A stretch of 64,000 nt of DNA from Paenibacillus aquistagni (GTDB lineage: Bacteria > Bacillota > Bacilli > Paenibacillales > Paenibacillaceae). The stretch lies in assembly GCF_900177815.1 (NCBI RefSeq), contig NZ_FXAZ01000005.1:356881-420880 (forward strand), given 5' to 3'. Below are positions 26,098-34,674 of the stretch, in pieces. The position numbers and the translations under genes are program-made. Below the pieces are notes generated by a model that was given only the letters and a program-made list of their open reading frames with translations, was not told the DNA's origin and did no database searches. Numbering within the stretch: position 1 is the first letter of the stretch; each line of letters begins with the position of its first letter.

Positions 26098-26745
26098 TTA
26101 TTTAACCCAGCCCTTGCGGTGCGCATAGACAGCAAGCTGCGTACGATCTTGCAGCTCACACTTCATCAGCAGATTTGAGACATGCGTTTTGACTGTCTTA
26201 ATGCTGATGTGAAGCTCATCTGAGATCTCCTTATTGGACTTGCCATCTGCAATCAAGAGCAGGACCTCGCGCTCGCGCTCCGTCAATCCTACATCCTCAG
26301 AGCCTGCAGCCTGCTTGCGCATGCCTCTTGTCAGCGCCTGAGACACCTCGCCGCTCATCACCGGCATGCCCTTCATCGCCCCGCGAATCGCATAGATGAG
26401 ATCCTCTGCCGAGACCGTCTTGAGAACATAGCTTGTCGCTCCAGCTTGAATGGCCGCCACAACCTGATCATCCTCCATGAAGCTCGTCAGCATAACAATG
26501 CGAAGCGTCGGATAGGATTCAATAAGCCTACGCGTCGTCTCGACCCCGTCGAGATCAGGCATCTTAAGATCCATCAGTACAAGGTCTGGCAGATTTTCCA
26601 TATCGTCAATCTGCTTAATCGCATCATGTCCTCCGCTTGCCTCCCCCATCACCGTCATCTCGGGATCAAGCATTAAATATGTCTTCAGTCCTAAACGAAC
26701 CATCTCATGGTCATCCACGAGAAAGATGCTCATCTTCTTATCCAT
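26098..26745 (-). CDS. liaR: LiaR-type response regulator
   Basis: A 215-residue NarL/FixJ-family regulator. The receiver domain has 'FLVDDHEMVRLGLKTYL', acceptor Asp in 'PDLVLMDLKMPDLDGVE' and 'SYVLKTVSAEDLIYAI'. The C-terminal LuxR-type helix-turn-helix reads 'LTEREREVLLLIADGKSNKEISDELHISIKTVKTHVSNLL'. It overlaps the kinase gene by 8 bases and is the last gene of liaF-liaS-liaR. In Bacillus and related bacteria LiaR responds to lipid II-cycle antibiotics and activates envelope-stress genes. AAGGAGG precedes the ATG at 26745. Confidence 0.93.
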   Translation of the reverse strand: MDKKMSIFLVDDHEMVRLGLKTYLMLDPEMTVMGEASGGHDAIKQIDDMENLPDLVLMDLKMPDLDGVETTRRLIESYPTLRIVMLTSFMEDDQVVAAIQAGATSYVLKTVSAEDLIYAIRGAMKGMPVMSGEVSQALTRGMRKQAAGSEDVGLTEREREVLLLIADGKSNKEISDELHISIKTVKTHVSNLLMKCELQDRTQLAVYAHRKGWVK

Positions 26746-27826
26746 ATGCTCCTCCTTCTCCGTCCTGCTCCTTCGTCTGTGCTTCCCCTAAATCATCCTC
26801 AAACAGCGGTATTTGAACGCGAACCGTTGTCCCTGCACCTGGTTGGCTAATAAGTTCCAAATGACCTCCCAGCTTATCCACGCGTTCATTCATCGTGGAC
26901 AAGCCATAACTTCCTCCATGAGATACCGCATTGCGGTTAAAGCCGACACCGTCATCCGCCAGATGAAGCAGCAGCCTTCGCTCAGATTCCTGCAAGGTGA
27001 GCGTCACTTGCTTCGCCTTTGCATGCTTGACTACATTAGCCATCGCTTCTTGGATCAGTAGAAACAATTGATGCTCCTTCACATCAGACAGCGCTTCTTC
27101 CACCTGAAGATCAAGCTTTCCCTGCAGTCCATTTTGGTTGCAATAATCCGGAAACCAATATTGAAGGGCTTCTACAAGAGACTTCCCATCGAGCTCAATC
27201 GGTCGCAGTTGAGCAATCAACCCTCTCATCTGCCGCTGTGCCGTATGCGAGATCTCGATCAGCTGCGTGATCACCATCTTCCCGCGTTCTTGGTCCATCT
27301 CCATAATTTTGGGAAGCGAGGAAGATGCCATATGCATAGCAAACAACTGCTGGCTGACTGTATCATGAAGATCTCGCGCAAGACGCTTGCGCTCCTCCTG
27401 CACAATTGTTTCACTAACGCGTTCACGATCGTCTCCCTGCTGCTCGGAGAGCTTCTGCAGCACTTTTAGCTTATGCTCCATTCTTGAGGTCATCGTATTG
27501 AAATCATCAAACAAACGAGAGAACGACGCATCCTCGTCGTTCTCTTCTATACGATAAGCGCTATTTCCCTTCGTCACCTGCATCATCGCTTCATGCAGCA
27601 CATCCAGCCTTCGCTGCAGCCGCAAGCCTGCGATGTATCCAGTAAAGCTAGAAACGATCAGCACCGTAATAATCCCGTACGTCCACCAATTGAGCCCGTT
27701 CATCCAATCATCTCCGTACAACAGCCCAATCCACAGCACACTGATGATGATGCAGCCAGAGAGGATGAAGGTAACAAGCAGCTCCCATTTCACACTTCTT
27801 GCATTCCGGTACAGCTTCTTGATCAT
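26738..27826 (-). CDS. liaS: LiaS-type sensor histidine kinase
   Basis: A 362-residue intramembrane-sensing kinase. Two helices near the N-terminus (about 14-36 and 45-66) have almost no extracellular loop between them. HAMP, HisKA_3 with 'EERKRLARDLHDTVSQQLFAMHM' (phospho-acceptor His) and an ATPase ending in 'GSYGLSTMNERVDKLGG' and 'GAGTTVRVQIP' follow. A kinase with so small an outside part cannot bind a ligand directly and is held off by LiaF, whose gene ends 5 bases upstream. The start ATG is at 27826 and the gene overlaps liaR by 8 bases. Confidence 0.93.
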   Translation of the reverse strand: MIKKLYRNARSVKWELLVTFILSGCIIISVLWIGLLYGDDWMNGLNWWTYGIITVLIVSSFTGYIAGLRLQRRLDVLHEAMMQVTKGNSAYRIEENDEDASFSRLFDDFNTMTSRMEHKLKVLQKLSEQQGDDRERVSETIVQEERKRLARDLHDTVSQQLFAMHMASSSLPKIMEMDQERGKMVITQLIEISHTAQRQMRGLIAQLRPIELDGKSLVEALQYWFPDYCNQNGLQGKLDLQVEEALSDVKEHQLFLLIQEAMANVVKHAKAKQVTLTLQESERRLLLHLADDGVGFNRNAVSHGGSYGLSTMNERVDKLGGHLELISQPGAGTTVRVQIPLFEDDLGEAQTKEQDGEGGAYG

Positions 27827-27831
27827 TAGGT

Positions 27832-28884
27832 CTATCCCACCTTCACGACCTTAATATCCGAGATAAATCCACTCACGACCAAGCGAATCTTTTTGTTGGC
27901 CTCGTGATAATTCGGTGTTTGGGTTTGCACATTGCGCATGAAGCCTTCTAGATTCTGGCCAAACACCTTCACATCCCCGATGAAGGAGCTCGACGTTACA
28001 GCAACGCCAAGGTCTACATCGTTTGGCACATACACCTTGACATCTCCAATAAATGCGGAAATGTTCAGTTTTGTCTCGCCATAAGGCACCTGCGCCTTTG
28101 TCAAATCAATCGAAGTATCGCCGATAAAGTGGGACACATTCATGGGCTTAAGCTCCCAATAATCCTGTCCAATGCTGAAGTCTCCGATAAAGCCTGACTT
28201 ATTGATGCTCTTTCCATCATAATGCCAAGATGAGCTTCCGTCATCAGCATAATCATCATGATGCTTATGATGATGCTTATGCTTATGCCCTTGGTTCTGG
28301 GACGACTTGTTGTGCTGTGCTTGGAACTTGCCGCCCTGCTTCTCCATCTCTTCAAAGCTTGGCCCCTTATCATTGCTGTAATCTACATTTTTGAAAGGGT
28401 CCGGGTAGTTCTCATATTTCGCTAATGGATCTTCTTCCAAACCAGAATCAGCATTCATTGTATTGGAGTTGTAGGTTGAAGTACCGTCATCCCCCGACTT
28501 CGGCGGATAGGAGGATTGATCGAGATAATCTTCCATATGGCCAGCTTGCTTCCGACGATTACGCTTCGGGCGAAATAACAGCCACAGCCCGGCTACGATC
28601 AATACAGCAGGTGCTGCCATTCGAATAAACTCGCCAAAGCCCATTGTAATAACATTAAGATTCGACATCAGGAAGTAAGCCCCTACACCGAGTGGGAAGA
28701 TACCCCAGAAGCCTCCTTGAAGCAAACCGCTAAGTCCCACATATATTACAATAAGCGGCCAAAACGTACTTATCAGCTCTCCGATGCTGAAGTTAAAATC
28801 AATAATCCCCCACTGCTGCAGCAGAAAAATCAATCCGATTCCAATCAGGACTAATCCTCCCAGCCACGAGCTACGTTTATTCAT
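27832..28884 (-). CDS. liaF: LiaF-type membrane inhibitor with long histidine-rich linker
   Basis: A 350-residue membrane protein, about 100 residues longer than Bacillus LiaF. The N-terminal part has four membrane helices (about 7-23, 38-55, 58-77, 88-104). A polar linker (105-228) contains ten residues almost all His/Lys at 200-209, then an acidic patch. The C-terminal LiaF domain shows five regularly placed 'FIGD' or 'FISD' turns at 232, 253, 278, 301 and 340, suggesting a stacked beta structure. LiaF keeps LiaS inactive until envelope stress. First gene of the operon; liaI and liaH are not next to it. The His cluster may bind metal, which is inference. Confidence 0.9.
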   Translation of the reverse strand: MNKRSSWLGGLVLIGIGLIFLLQQWGIIDFNFSIGELISTFWPLIVIYVGLSGLLQGGFWGIFPLGVGAYFLMSNLNVITMGFGEFIRMAAPAVLIVAGLWLLFRPKRNRRKQAGHMEDYLDQSSYPPKSGDDGTSTYNSNTMNADSGLEEDPLAKYENYPDPFKNVDYSNDKGPSFEEMEKQGGKFQAQHNKSSQNQGHKHKHHHKHHDDYADDGSSSWHYDGKSINKSGFIGDFSIGQDYWELKPMNVSHFIGDTSIDLTKAQVPYGETKLNISAFIGDVKVYVPNDVDLGVAVTSSSFIGDVKVFGQNLEGFMRNVQTQTPNYHEANKKIRLVVSGFISDIKVVKVG

Positions 28885-28979
28885 GTTAATCCCTCACTTT
28901 GTATGTTCACTTTTCGTCTTCTAATTGAATTATATTGAATCCCCTGCATGACGAACAGCAACGTAAGATTGAACTTGTC

Positions 28980-28995
28980 TCGGTCTAGAGACCGA
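28980..28995. promoter_or_regulatory. palindrome between divergent liaFSR and L,D-transpeptidase promoters, candidate LiaR operator
   Basis: TCGGTCTAGAGACCGA is a perfect inverted repeat with 7-bp arms around a 2-base AG centre. Its centre (28987/28988) is about 66 bases upstream of the predicted liaF start point (from TATAAT at 28934-28929, minus strand) and about 63 bases upstream of the predicted start of the plus-strand gene. Near-equal spacing to both promoters is what a shared activator site would show. Assignment to LiaR is inference. Confidence 0.5.
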
Positions 28996-29015
28996 TATCT
29001 AAGCACAATGAGGCT

Positions 29016-29044
29016 TTGAATTCCATTACGATGTTCAGCATATT
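29016..29044 (+). promoter_or_regulatory. probable promoter of the L,D-transpeptidase gene
   Basis: TTGAAT (29016-29021), a 17-base spacer and CATATT (29039-29044). The -10 box is weak, in keeping with activator dependence. On the other strand liaF has a good TATAAT but no recognisable -35. Confidence 0.45.
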
Positions 29045-29098
29045 TAAAAAAGCGCAGCATGTGTATGTTCAATCCACCAAAACAGAGGAGGTGCTCAT

Positions 29099-29437
29099 TT
29101 GCCGGAATATCGCATTATCGTGGATCTGTCCAGTCGTCAGTTGTACCTGCTTGATCATAATATTGTGATTCGAGGCTTTCCTGTTGGTATCGGAACGATG
29201 CTGACTCAAACTCCTGTAGGCGAATATGAAATCATTAACAAGGTTCCCAATCCGGGAGGACCGTTCGGCGCCTTCTGGATGGGTCTGTCCCGGCCGCACT
29301 ATGGCATTCATGGCACAGACAATCCCGCTTCAATTGGGCATATGGTGTCCCGCGGCTGCATTCGTATGTATAACGAAGATGTATTGGAGCTCGCCGCAAC
29401 AATTCCCCTATATACAAAAGTGACGATAAGGCAATAA
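29099..29437 (+). CDS. minimal YkuD-type L,D-transpeptidase
   Basis: A 112-residue protein that is only the catalytic domain. It has the YkuD signature with His71 ('YGIHGTDNPASIG') and Cys87 ('SRGCIRM'), the nucleophile that forms 3-3 peptidoglycan cross-links or attaches proteins. Unlike B. subtilis YkuD it has no LysM domain, and no signal peptide or membrane helix is seen, so how it reaches the wall is unclear. The start is TTG 29099 with AGAGGAGGTG upstream. It is divergent from liaFSR and may be part of the same stress response. The gene ends in a strong terminator. Confidence 0.88.
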   Translation: MPEYRIIVDLSSRQLYLLDHNIVIRGFPVGIGTMLTQTPVGEYEIINKVPNPGGPFGAFWMGLSRPHYGIHGTDNPASIGHMVSRGCIRMYNEDVLELAATIPLYTKVTIRQ

Positions 29438-29508
29438 GTTCTTCAGAATGAATCGGGTGTGAATCGCTTGCAGGCGCTGCCTCTACCGAGGCCATTCAAA
29501 GATGAGAA

Positions 29509-29555
29509 GAAAAAGCCGCCTCATTGCATTTTCAGCAAATAAGGCGGCTTTTTCG
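29509..29555. terminator. terminator after the L,D-transpeptidase gene
   Basis: AAAAAGCCGCCT (29510-29521) pairs with AGGCGGCTTTTT (29542-29553). A and T runs on both sides let it work in both directions, so it may also end the SASP gene transcript coming from the other side. Confidence 0.88.
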
Positions 29556-29672
29556 ATAGGGTGAGAATGAAATCATACAGAATCCTGCACATCAATCATT
29601 CCCATGCGGAGAATCGGTTTAAATGAACCGTATGTTCCTGCTTATTTAGATGTGATTTGCTCATCGAGCAAA

Positions 29673-29882
29673 TTATTGCTGCTTCTGGGAAGCTTTCGCA
29701 GCTGCTTTACCAGCTGCTGTGTTTGCTGCATGTTCAGCTGCAAACTCAGCATCAAAGTTCTCGTTAGCACCTGCTTGAGCACCAAATGCGTCAGCAGCGC
29801 CGAAACCTGCATTTGCACCTACTCCTGCATCAGCAGCACCTGCTTGAGCACCAAACTTGTTTTTGTTCTTGTTGTTAGCCAT
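29673..29882 (-). CDS. gamma-type small acid-soluble spore protein, alanine-rich
   Basis: A 69-residue, Ala/Gly/Asn/Gln-rich, low-complexity protein with no aromatic residue other than Phe. 'FGAQAGA' occurs twice (residues 10-16 and 33-39). 'DAEFAAEHA' (44-52) resembles the TEFASET cleavage site used by the germination protease GPR in gamma SASPs. Gamma SASPs fill the spore core as an amino-acid store and do not bind DNA. The ATG at 29882 follows AGGAGGTG. The upstream sigma-G promoter supports the assignment. It is more alanine-rich than Bacillus SspE and lacks that protein's classic repeat. Confidence 0.72.
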   Translation of the reverse strand: MANNKNKNKFGAQAGAADAGVGANAGFGAADAFGAQAGANENFDAEFAAEHAANTAAGKAAAKASQKQQ

Positions 29883-29974
29883 CGCGTTTCACCTCCTGAA
29901 TGGACGCTTATAGACAAGACTTTCATCTCGCCCTAAGCTTCGATCGAGGACCACCTTCGTGAATTCCCCTCAAG

Positions 29975-30004
29975 TATTATGCGATGGTGAATGGTGCTTT
30001 ATTC
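29975..30004 (-). promoter_or_regulatory. sigma-G (forespore) promoter of the SASP gene
   Basis: On the minus strand GAATA (30004-30000), an 18-base spacer and CATAATA (29981-29975), which fits the known sigma-G/sigma-F form GHATR-N18-CATXHTA at every fixed position. It lies about 90 bases before the SASP ATG. Confidence 0.65.
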
Positions 30005-30053
30005 AGCAGAGCCCGCATTAAGGTCAAGCTTATTTTACCAGTTGTTTGGGCCA

Positions 30054-30764
30054 CTAAAGCGAAGTCTTCGGAATCTTGCGATGCTTCATTACCGCTTCAT
30101 TAAGCTGATCAAGCATATCCTCCGTTACTTTGCCATTGCCTTGTTTGATCAATTGCACATCGACGCTTTTTTTGCCCCATTCTGCATACACCTGTTCTGT
30201 CGTATCAAAATAAAGATCCAGGTGCCGGCCTTTAATCTTAGACCCGATATCGGCCACAACGCCATAACCATAGCCAGGTATATAGAGGATGCTTCCTAAA
30301 GGAAACACCGCAAGATCAGCCGCTACCGTCGATACATATCCTCGTTTCACCTTAACCCCAGAGTAGGTAATTCCATAGGCAGGGTGGCCTGGGCGCTTGC
30401 CGGTTGATTCTTCTCCTGCTGTATAGCCAGTTGCAGTTACATTTACCTGCCTTACAACCTGCTCGCGCTCAGGAGCAAGCAGACCATCGCTAAACAGCAT
30501 CGCGCGATTCGATACGGCCGAAGCAGAAGCTTCCTCTGCCTGAATCGTCTCTTCCGATTCCTTGCTATCTGCAGCCGCCAACTTTTGGTCCAGTGAGCTT
30601 GTAGCAGCAGAAGTGTTACTCAAGGCATCATTTACTGCTTGCACAGCTGTCTCCTTGGATAGATGGGGCTCAACCGCTTCGGTTAATGAGGATACAAGCA
30701 TTGTTACGATGAGCCCTGTTCCGAGCATAATCAATAGCCACGCACGTAACCTGTAACGTTTCAC
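30054..30764 (-). CDS. 3D-domain cell-wall protein (YuiC/YocH-like)
   Basis: A 236-residue exported protein with an N-terminal membrane helix or signal (about 8-27) and a variable Ser/Ala/Glu-rich stretch (30-100). The C-terminal 3D domain has '[25 protein letters not shown]', '[41 protein letters not shown]', and the acidic residues that form the active site in this MltA-like fold. Such proteins are muralytic (lytic transglycosylase-like), acting in germination or stationary phase. GTG 30764 is the start, with GGAG about 10 bases upstream. Monocistronic. Downstream 390 bases hold no gene, only the two terminators of thrS. Confidence 0.87.
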   Translation of the reverse strand: MKRYRLRAWLLIMLGTGLIVTMLVSSLTEAVEPHLSKETAVQAVNDALSNTSAATSSLDQKLAAADSKESEETIQAEEASASAVSNRAMLFSDGLLAPEREQVVRQVNVTATGYTAGEESTGKRPGHPAYGITYSGVKVKRGYVSTVAADLAVFPLGSILYIPGYGYGVVADIGSKIKGRHLDLYFDTTEQVYAEWGKKSVDVQLIKQGNGKVTEDMLDQLNEAVMKHRKIPKTSL

Positions 30765-31050
30765 TTATTGTCACTCCAACTTTCTAGGTAGATTCATCAC
30801 TTCGGTAGTTTGTCATCACAATTCAACAAACTAATGGATTGACTTGTTGTCAACTTCTGGACAGAAGCTGTCTTATACAGCGAAGGATAACCAAGTGTTC
30901 CTGAAGTTATGCATGCCCCGCCCTTGCAATTGGGCTCAGAACTGGCAATCGTACGTCTAAATATTGGATGAATTGCTTAGCTTGCGGCGTGAATATACGA
31001 AGCAGAAGCACACCCATTTTAAAAAAAGAAGCAGCCAAAGCAAAAAACAC

Positions 31051-31085
31051 CAACAAAAAAGGCCAGCCAGAATCTTCTGGCTAAC
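31051..31085 (-). terminator. second terminator downstream of thrS
   Basis: Minus-strand stem AGCCAGAA...TTCTGGCT (31083 to 31064) followed by GGCC and a six-T run (plus-strand A-run near 31055-31060). It lies just beyond the first thrS terminator as a back-up. Confidence 0.65.
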
Positions 31086-31090
31086 CTAAT

Positions 31091-31126
31091 AAAACGAAGA
31101 GCACTCCCACATAGGGAATGCTCTTC
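31091..31126 (-). terminator. terminator after thrS
   Basis: GAAGAGCACTCCC (31096-31108) pairs with GGGAATGCTCTTC (31114-31126, one G-U/A-C variation), followed by GTTTTATT on the minus strand. Confidence 0.82.
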
Positions 31127-31156
31127 TTAGCTATTGCTCGAAACCCAATGTCCTGC

Positions 31157-33124
31157 TTACTCCTGTTCTTTTGCAGGCTGTTCTGGCACTTTGCGAGATG
31201 CAATCTCATCGCCAAGAAGCTTCACAGCTTCCTCAATGGACATCATGCCAAGATCGCCTTCTCCGCGCTTGCGTACGGAGACCGCATTGCCATTCTTCTC
31301 ATTCTCACCCACGACGAGCATGTATGCTGTCTTCTCAAGCTGGGCTTCACGAATCTTATAGCCAAGCTTCTCGTTGCGAAGGTCCGCTTCAACACGGATG
31401 CCCGCATTGCGGAACTCTTCCTCGACTTGCTTCGCATACTCTTCATAGTTTGGCGATACAGGCAGAATCTTCGCTTGGACTGGAGCCAGCCACAGTGGAA
31501 GCGCACCAGCAAAGTTCTCAAGCAAGAAGGCAGTCATGCGCTCCATCGTACTAATAATTCCACGGTGAATGACGACAGGACGATGCTTCTGGCCATCTTC
31601 GCCCACATATTCGAGCTGGAAGCGCTCAGGCAGGAGGAAGTCCAGCTGAACCGTTGACAAGGTTTCTTCCTTGCCTAGTGCTGTCTTGATTTGAACGTCA
31701 AGCTTCGGTCCGTAGAATGCAGCCTCACCTTCAGCCTCGTAGAATGGGAGATCCATCTCCTCCGCCACTTCACGCAGCATGCGCTGGGAAGTTTCCCACA
31801 TCTCATCATCCTGGAAATACTTCTCAGTATCCTGCGGATCACGATAGGACAGGCGGAAGTTCGATTCCTTGATGCCAAAGTCAGCATATACTTGACGGAT
31901 AAGCTTGATAACGCGTGAGAATTCCTCTTTGATCTGATCTGGACGACAGAAGATATGCGCATCATTCAATGTCATCGAGCGCACACGATGCAGACCTGTC
32001 AAGGCGCCAGACATCTCATAGCGGTGCATGTTGCCAAGTTCAGCAATTCGAATAGGCAGCTCGCGGTAGCTGTGCATTTCGCTCTTATAGACCATCATAT
32101 GGTGCGGGCAGTTCATTGGACGCAAGACAAGCTCTTCATTGTCAAATTGCATGGGCGGGAACATGTCCTCTTGATAGTGCTCCCAGTGACCCGAGATCTT
32201 GTACAGCTCAACATTCGCAAGCACAGGCGTATACACATGGTTATAGCCAAGGCGCTCCTCCAGATCGACGATGTAGCGTTCCATCGTACGGCGCAGCGTA
32301 GCACCGTTAGGCAGCCATATAGGGAGACCTTGTCCCACTTCACGCGAGAAGGTGAAGATCTTAAGCTCTTTGCCAAGCTTGCGATGATCCCGCTTCTTCG
32401 CTTCTTCAAGGAAATGAAGATGCTCATCAAGCTGAGCTTTCTTCGCAAAGGCTGTACCGTATATTCGCTGCAGCATTTTGTTTTTAGCATCTCCGCGCCA
32501 GTAGGCACCCGCAAGATTCAGAAGCTTGAATACCTTCAGCTTCGCTGTGCTGGGCACATGCGGGCCGCGGCAAAGATCAAAGAATTCGCCCTGCTCATAA
32601 ATCGAGATGACAGAATCCTCAGGCAGATCGCGAATCAGCTCAAGCTTCAGCTCATCGCCAATCTCCGTGTAAATGCGAATCGCTTCTTCACGCGGAACCT
32701 CTGTACGACGAATCGGCAGATTCTCGTTTACGATGCGTTCCATCTCTTTTTCAATCTTCGGCAAATCCTCAGGCGTCAAGGAGATATTCATGTCGATATC
32801 ATAATAGAACCCATCCTCTATGACAGGTCCAATGCCAAGCTTCACTTCCGCATCGCTGTAAAGGCGTTTAATCGCCTGTGCCATCAAGTGCGCCGTACTG
32901 TGGCGAATGACTTCGAGGCCGTCGGCAGAATCCGGTGCTACGATCTCTACTAGTCCGCCATCTTCAAGCGGTGTGTATAGATCCACTACCTTACCATTTA
33001 ACTTTCCTGCAATCGCACTCTTCTTCAGCCCACTGCTGATGGAAGCTGCTACATCCTCAATCGTAGCCCCTTGCTCATACTCACGCACTGCGCCATCTGG
33101 CAATGAAATTCGTACCATAGACAT
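31157..33124 (-). CDS. thrS: threonyl-tRNA synthetase
   Basis: A 655-residue class II synthetase charging tRNA-Thr. Domains in order: TGS ('[26 protein letters not shown]', residues 1-65), editing domain with '[16 protein letters not shown]' and '[11 protein letters not shown]', catalytic core with '[25 protein letters not shown]' (zinc Cys and His) and '[26 protein letters not shown]', and the anticodon-binding domain from about 540. The length is normal. ATG 33124 follows GGAGGAAAG; in-frame codons further upstream lie in the T-box terminator and are not used. Expression is controlled by the T-box leader upstream. Confidence 0.97.
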   Translation of the reverse strand: MSMVRISLPDGAVREYEQGATIEDVAASISSGLKKSAIAGKLNGKVVDLYTPLEDGGLVEIVAPDSADGLEVIRHSTAHLMAQAIKRLYSDAEVKLGIGPVIEDGFYYDIDMNISLTPEDLPKIEKEMERIVNENLPIRRTEVPREEAIRIYTEIGDELKLELIRDLPEDSVISIYEQGEFFDLCRGPHVPSTAKLKVFKLLNLAGAYWRGDAKNKMLQRIYGTAFAKKAQLDEHLHFLEEAKKRDHRKLGKELKIFTFSREVGQGLPIWLPNGATLRRTMERYIVDLEERLGYNHVYTPVLANVELYKISGHWEHYQEDMFPPMQFDNEELVLRPMNCPHHMMVYKSEMHSYRELPIRIAELGNMHRYEMSGALTGLHRVRSMTLNDAHIFCRPDQIKEEFSRVIKLIRQVYADFGIKESNFRLSYRDPQDTEKYFQDDEMWETSQRMLREVAEEMDLPFYEAEGEAAFYGPKLDVQIKTALGKEETLSTVQLDFLLPERFQLEYVGEDGQKHRPVVIHRGIISTMERMTAFLLENFAGALPLWLAPVQAKILPVSPNYEEYAKQVEEEFRNAGIRVEADLRNEKLGYKIREAQLEKTAYMLVVGENEKNGNAVSVRKRGEGDLGMMSIEEAVKLLGDEIASRKVPEQPAKEQE

Positions 33125-33159
33125 TTTCTTTCCTCCAGTTCCTGCATTCTTATAAAAAG

Positions 33160-33500
33160 CAAAAAACACCCGTCCCAGAAAAGGGACGAGTGCTGATAGC
33201 TAACTCGTGGTTCCACCCTCATTCAATCCAAGCCTTGCAGCAGCAAATCTGCCTTTAAGTTAGCCTAGGATCCTTTGAGCATTCCGTAACGGGAATGAAC
33301 CGTTGATTGTTACTGCATTATGCCTTCGGCACTCACCATTGACATAATATTCCCAATCAAAGCTCAGAAGCGGTAATTACAGGTGTGTCCGTAAGGAGAT
33401 TCCAGCCTTAGTCTCCTCTCTCTGATACGTCACCAGCAAGCAATCATGTCTTCTTCGACGCCATACATGGATAAGGGCAACCATGCCCTTCATTCATAAT
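33160..33500 (-). ncRNA. T-box riboswitch controlling thrS
   Basis: Minus-strand leader of about 340 bases. The T-box core AGGGTGGAACCACG lies at 33219-33206. It is followed by an intrinsic terminator, GCACTCGTCCC arm (33193-33183) with GGGACGGGTG (33176-33167) and a T-run at 33166-33161, which uncharged tRNA-Thr would turn into the antiterminator by binding at TGGAA. A candidate threonine specifier codon ACC reads at 33376-33374 within ATTACCGC. That codon assignment was made by eye and is less sure than the T-box itself. Confidence 0.92.
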
Positions 33501-33507
33501 ATGGGAT

Positions 33508-33537
33508 ATTATATGCGATATAACCGCATCTGGTCAA
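33508..33537 (-). promoter_or_regulatory. promoter of the thrS T-box transcript
   Basis: On the minus strand TTGACC (33537-33532), an 18-base spacer and a perfect TATAAT (33513-33508). It starts only 9 bases after the ytxC stop codon, so thrS has its own transcript. Confidence 0.65.
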
Positions 33538-33545
33538 GCCCTCAC

Positions 33546-34478
33546 TTAATGCTGCACATCAATCACTTGCTCTTGCGGCTTCCATCCAGGCGATAGATGG
33601 GCTTCACAGTCCTTGCAGTAATCGCATACTTGAACTCTCGTGTCAAAGATTTGCTGAATCGTCTTAATCACCTGCGAATCCTTCTCGCGTGTATGAATCA
33701 CGATATGCCCCGGAGAAACATTGATGAGCGTGCTCACAATCATGTCTTCCATCTCCATATCGCAATCAATCATCTCGACGACCATTCCCTCCACCACATG
33801 CGAAGGCTCTAGCGGGTCCCAGCGTTCATTCAGAAGCACAAATTCATGACCGCCTTTATGCACAAGATGTGCAAGCGGTATCTTCGTGTCCTGAATAAAT
33901 ACAAAATATTTGAGCAGTCCGATAAACTCTTGATACTGACGCTCAAGCACATATTCATCTACCGCATAATCCACCACCTCACGAAGCTCGGACAAATAGT
34001 TGTCCAGTCGAAAGCGGATAAAGCCTTCTAGGTTCAGCGAGGTGTATTCCTCCAAATACTTGACGAGGATACGGCTTAGCTTCGTCTTGCGGCGCTGCCT
34101 GCTATCTGCATGATTCAGTTCCTCATATCCATTCAACAATTGCATGCAGTACGTTTCAATCTTGCCCCTTTCCTCAAGGTCAAGATGCCGCTCCTTATCC
34201 AACAAGGAGCGAATGAGTGGTTCTTCTTTTGCAGCCAAGATATACTCCGCCAGAGCGCGGGAGGCTCGGTTCCACACCTCTTGCCCATGAAGCTGAAGCT
34301 GAAAGCCGGGTAAATGACCTACACATGTGACACCAGACACGGAAGAAGCTTCAAACGTCTCTAAAGTCACTCCGCACGGATGTTTATGTAAATCGCCCAA
34401 TTCTTGTTCAAGCAGCGTAATCAGGGAAGTTAAATGTGGGTCGGATGGATTTTGGATCGTGATCGTGAACAGTTCCAT
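33546..34478 (-). CDS. ytxC: putative sporulation protein YtxC
   Basis: A 310-residue YtxC-family protein (family length about 280-310). Recognised from the central block 'RILVKYLEEYTSLNLEGFIRFRLDNYLSELREVVDYAVDEYVLERQYQEFIGLLKYFV' and the C-terminal 'SPGHIVIHT...IFDTRVQVCDYCKDC'. The biochemical role is not known; the gene is linked with sporulating Firmicutes. Its position immediately upstream of thrS is the same as in B. subtilis. The ATG at 34478 follows AAGGAGTGAG. No membrane segment is seen. A CxxC pair near the C-terminus could bind metal. Confidence 0.88.
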   Translation of the reverse strand: MELFTITIQNPSDPHLTSLITLLEQELGDLHKHPCGVTLETFEASSVSGVTCVGHLPGFQLQLHGQEVWNRASRALAEYILAAKEEPLIRSLLDKERHLDLEERGKIETYCMQLLNGYEELNHADSRQRRKTKLSRILVKYLEEYTSLNLEGFIRFRLDNYLSELREVVDYAVDEYVLERQYQEFIGLLKYFVFIQDTKIPLAHLVHKGGHEFVLLNERWDPLEPSHVVEGMVVEMIDCDMEMEDMIVSTLINVSPGHIVIHTREKDSQVIKTIQQIFDTRVQVCDYCKDCEAHLSPGWKPQEQVIDVQH

Positions 34479-34575
34479 GAACTCACTCCTTTCTGTTCCT
34501 TATTCAGTATATGGGGCCCTGAAATGAGATATACGAAGTGGGTTATGGTAATCTGTTCAGTCATTGTCAATCATA

Positions 34576-34618
34576 AAAAAACGTGCTGACTGCTCAAAGG
34601 CGCATCAACACGTTTTTA
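34576..34618 (-). terminator. terminator after mqnC
   Basis: AAAAACGTG (34577-34585) pairs with CACGTTTTT (34609-34617), with A/T runs at both ends; it lies 57 bases after the mqnC stop on the minus strand. Confidence 0.7.
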
Positions 34619-34674
34619 TTAGAGGGCTGTTCATACATACATCGCTTGATCAGCATGAGAGCCCTAATCTTCAT

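Noticed and set aside
29741..29860. Short repeated blocks (TGCTTGAGCACCAAA) that could suggest a CRISPR or DNA repeat element
   Set aside because: They are codons for the FGAQAGA units of the spore protein gene, only two copies, with no spacer pattern.
31955..32953. 332-codon open frame on the plus strand inside thrS
   Set aside because: Antisense to a fully conserved synthetase gene, with no start signal.
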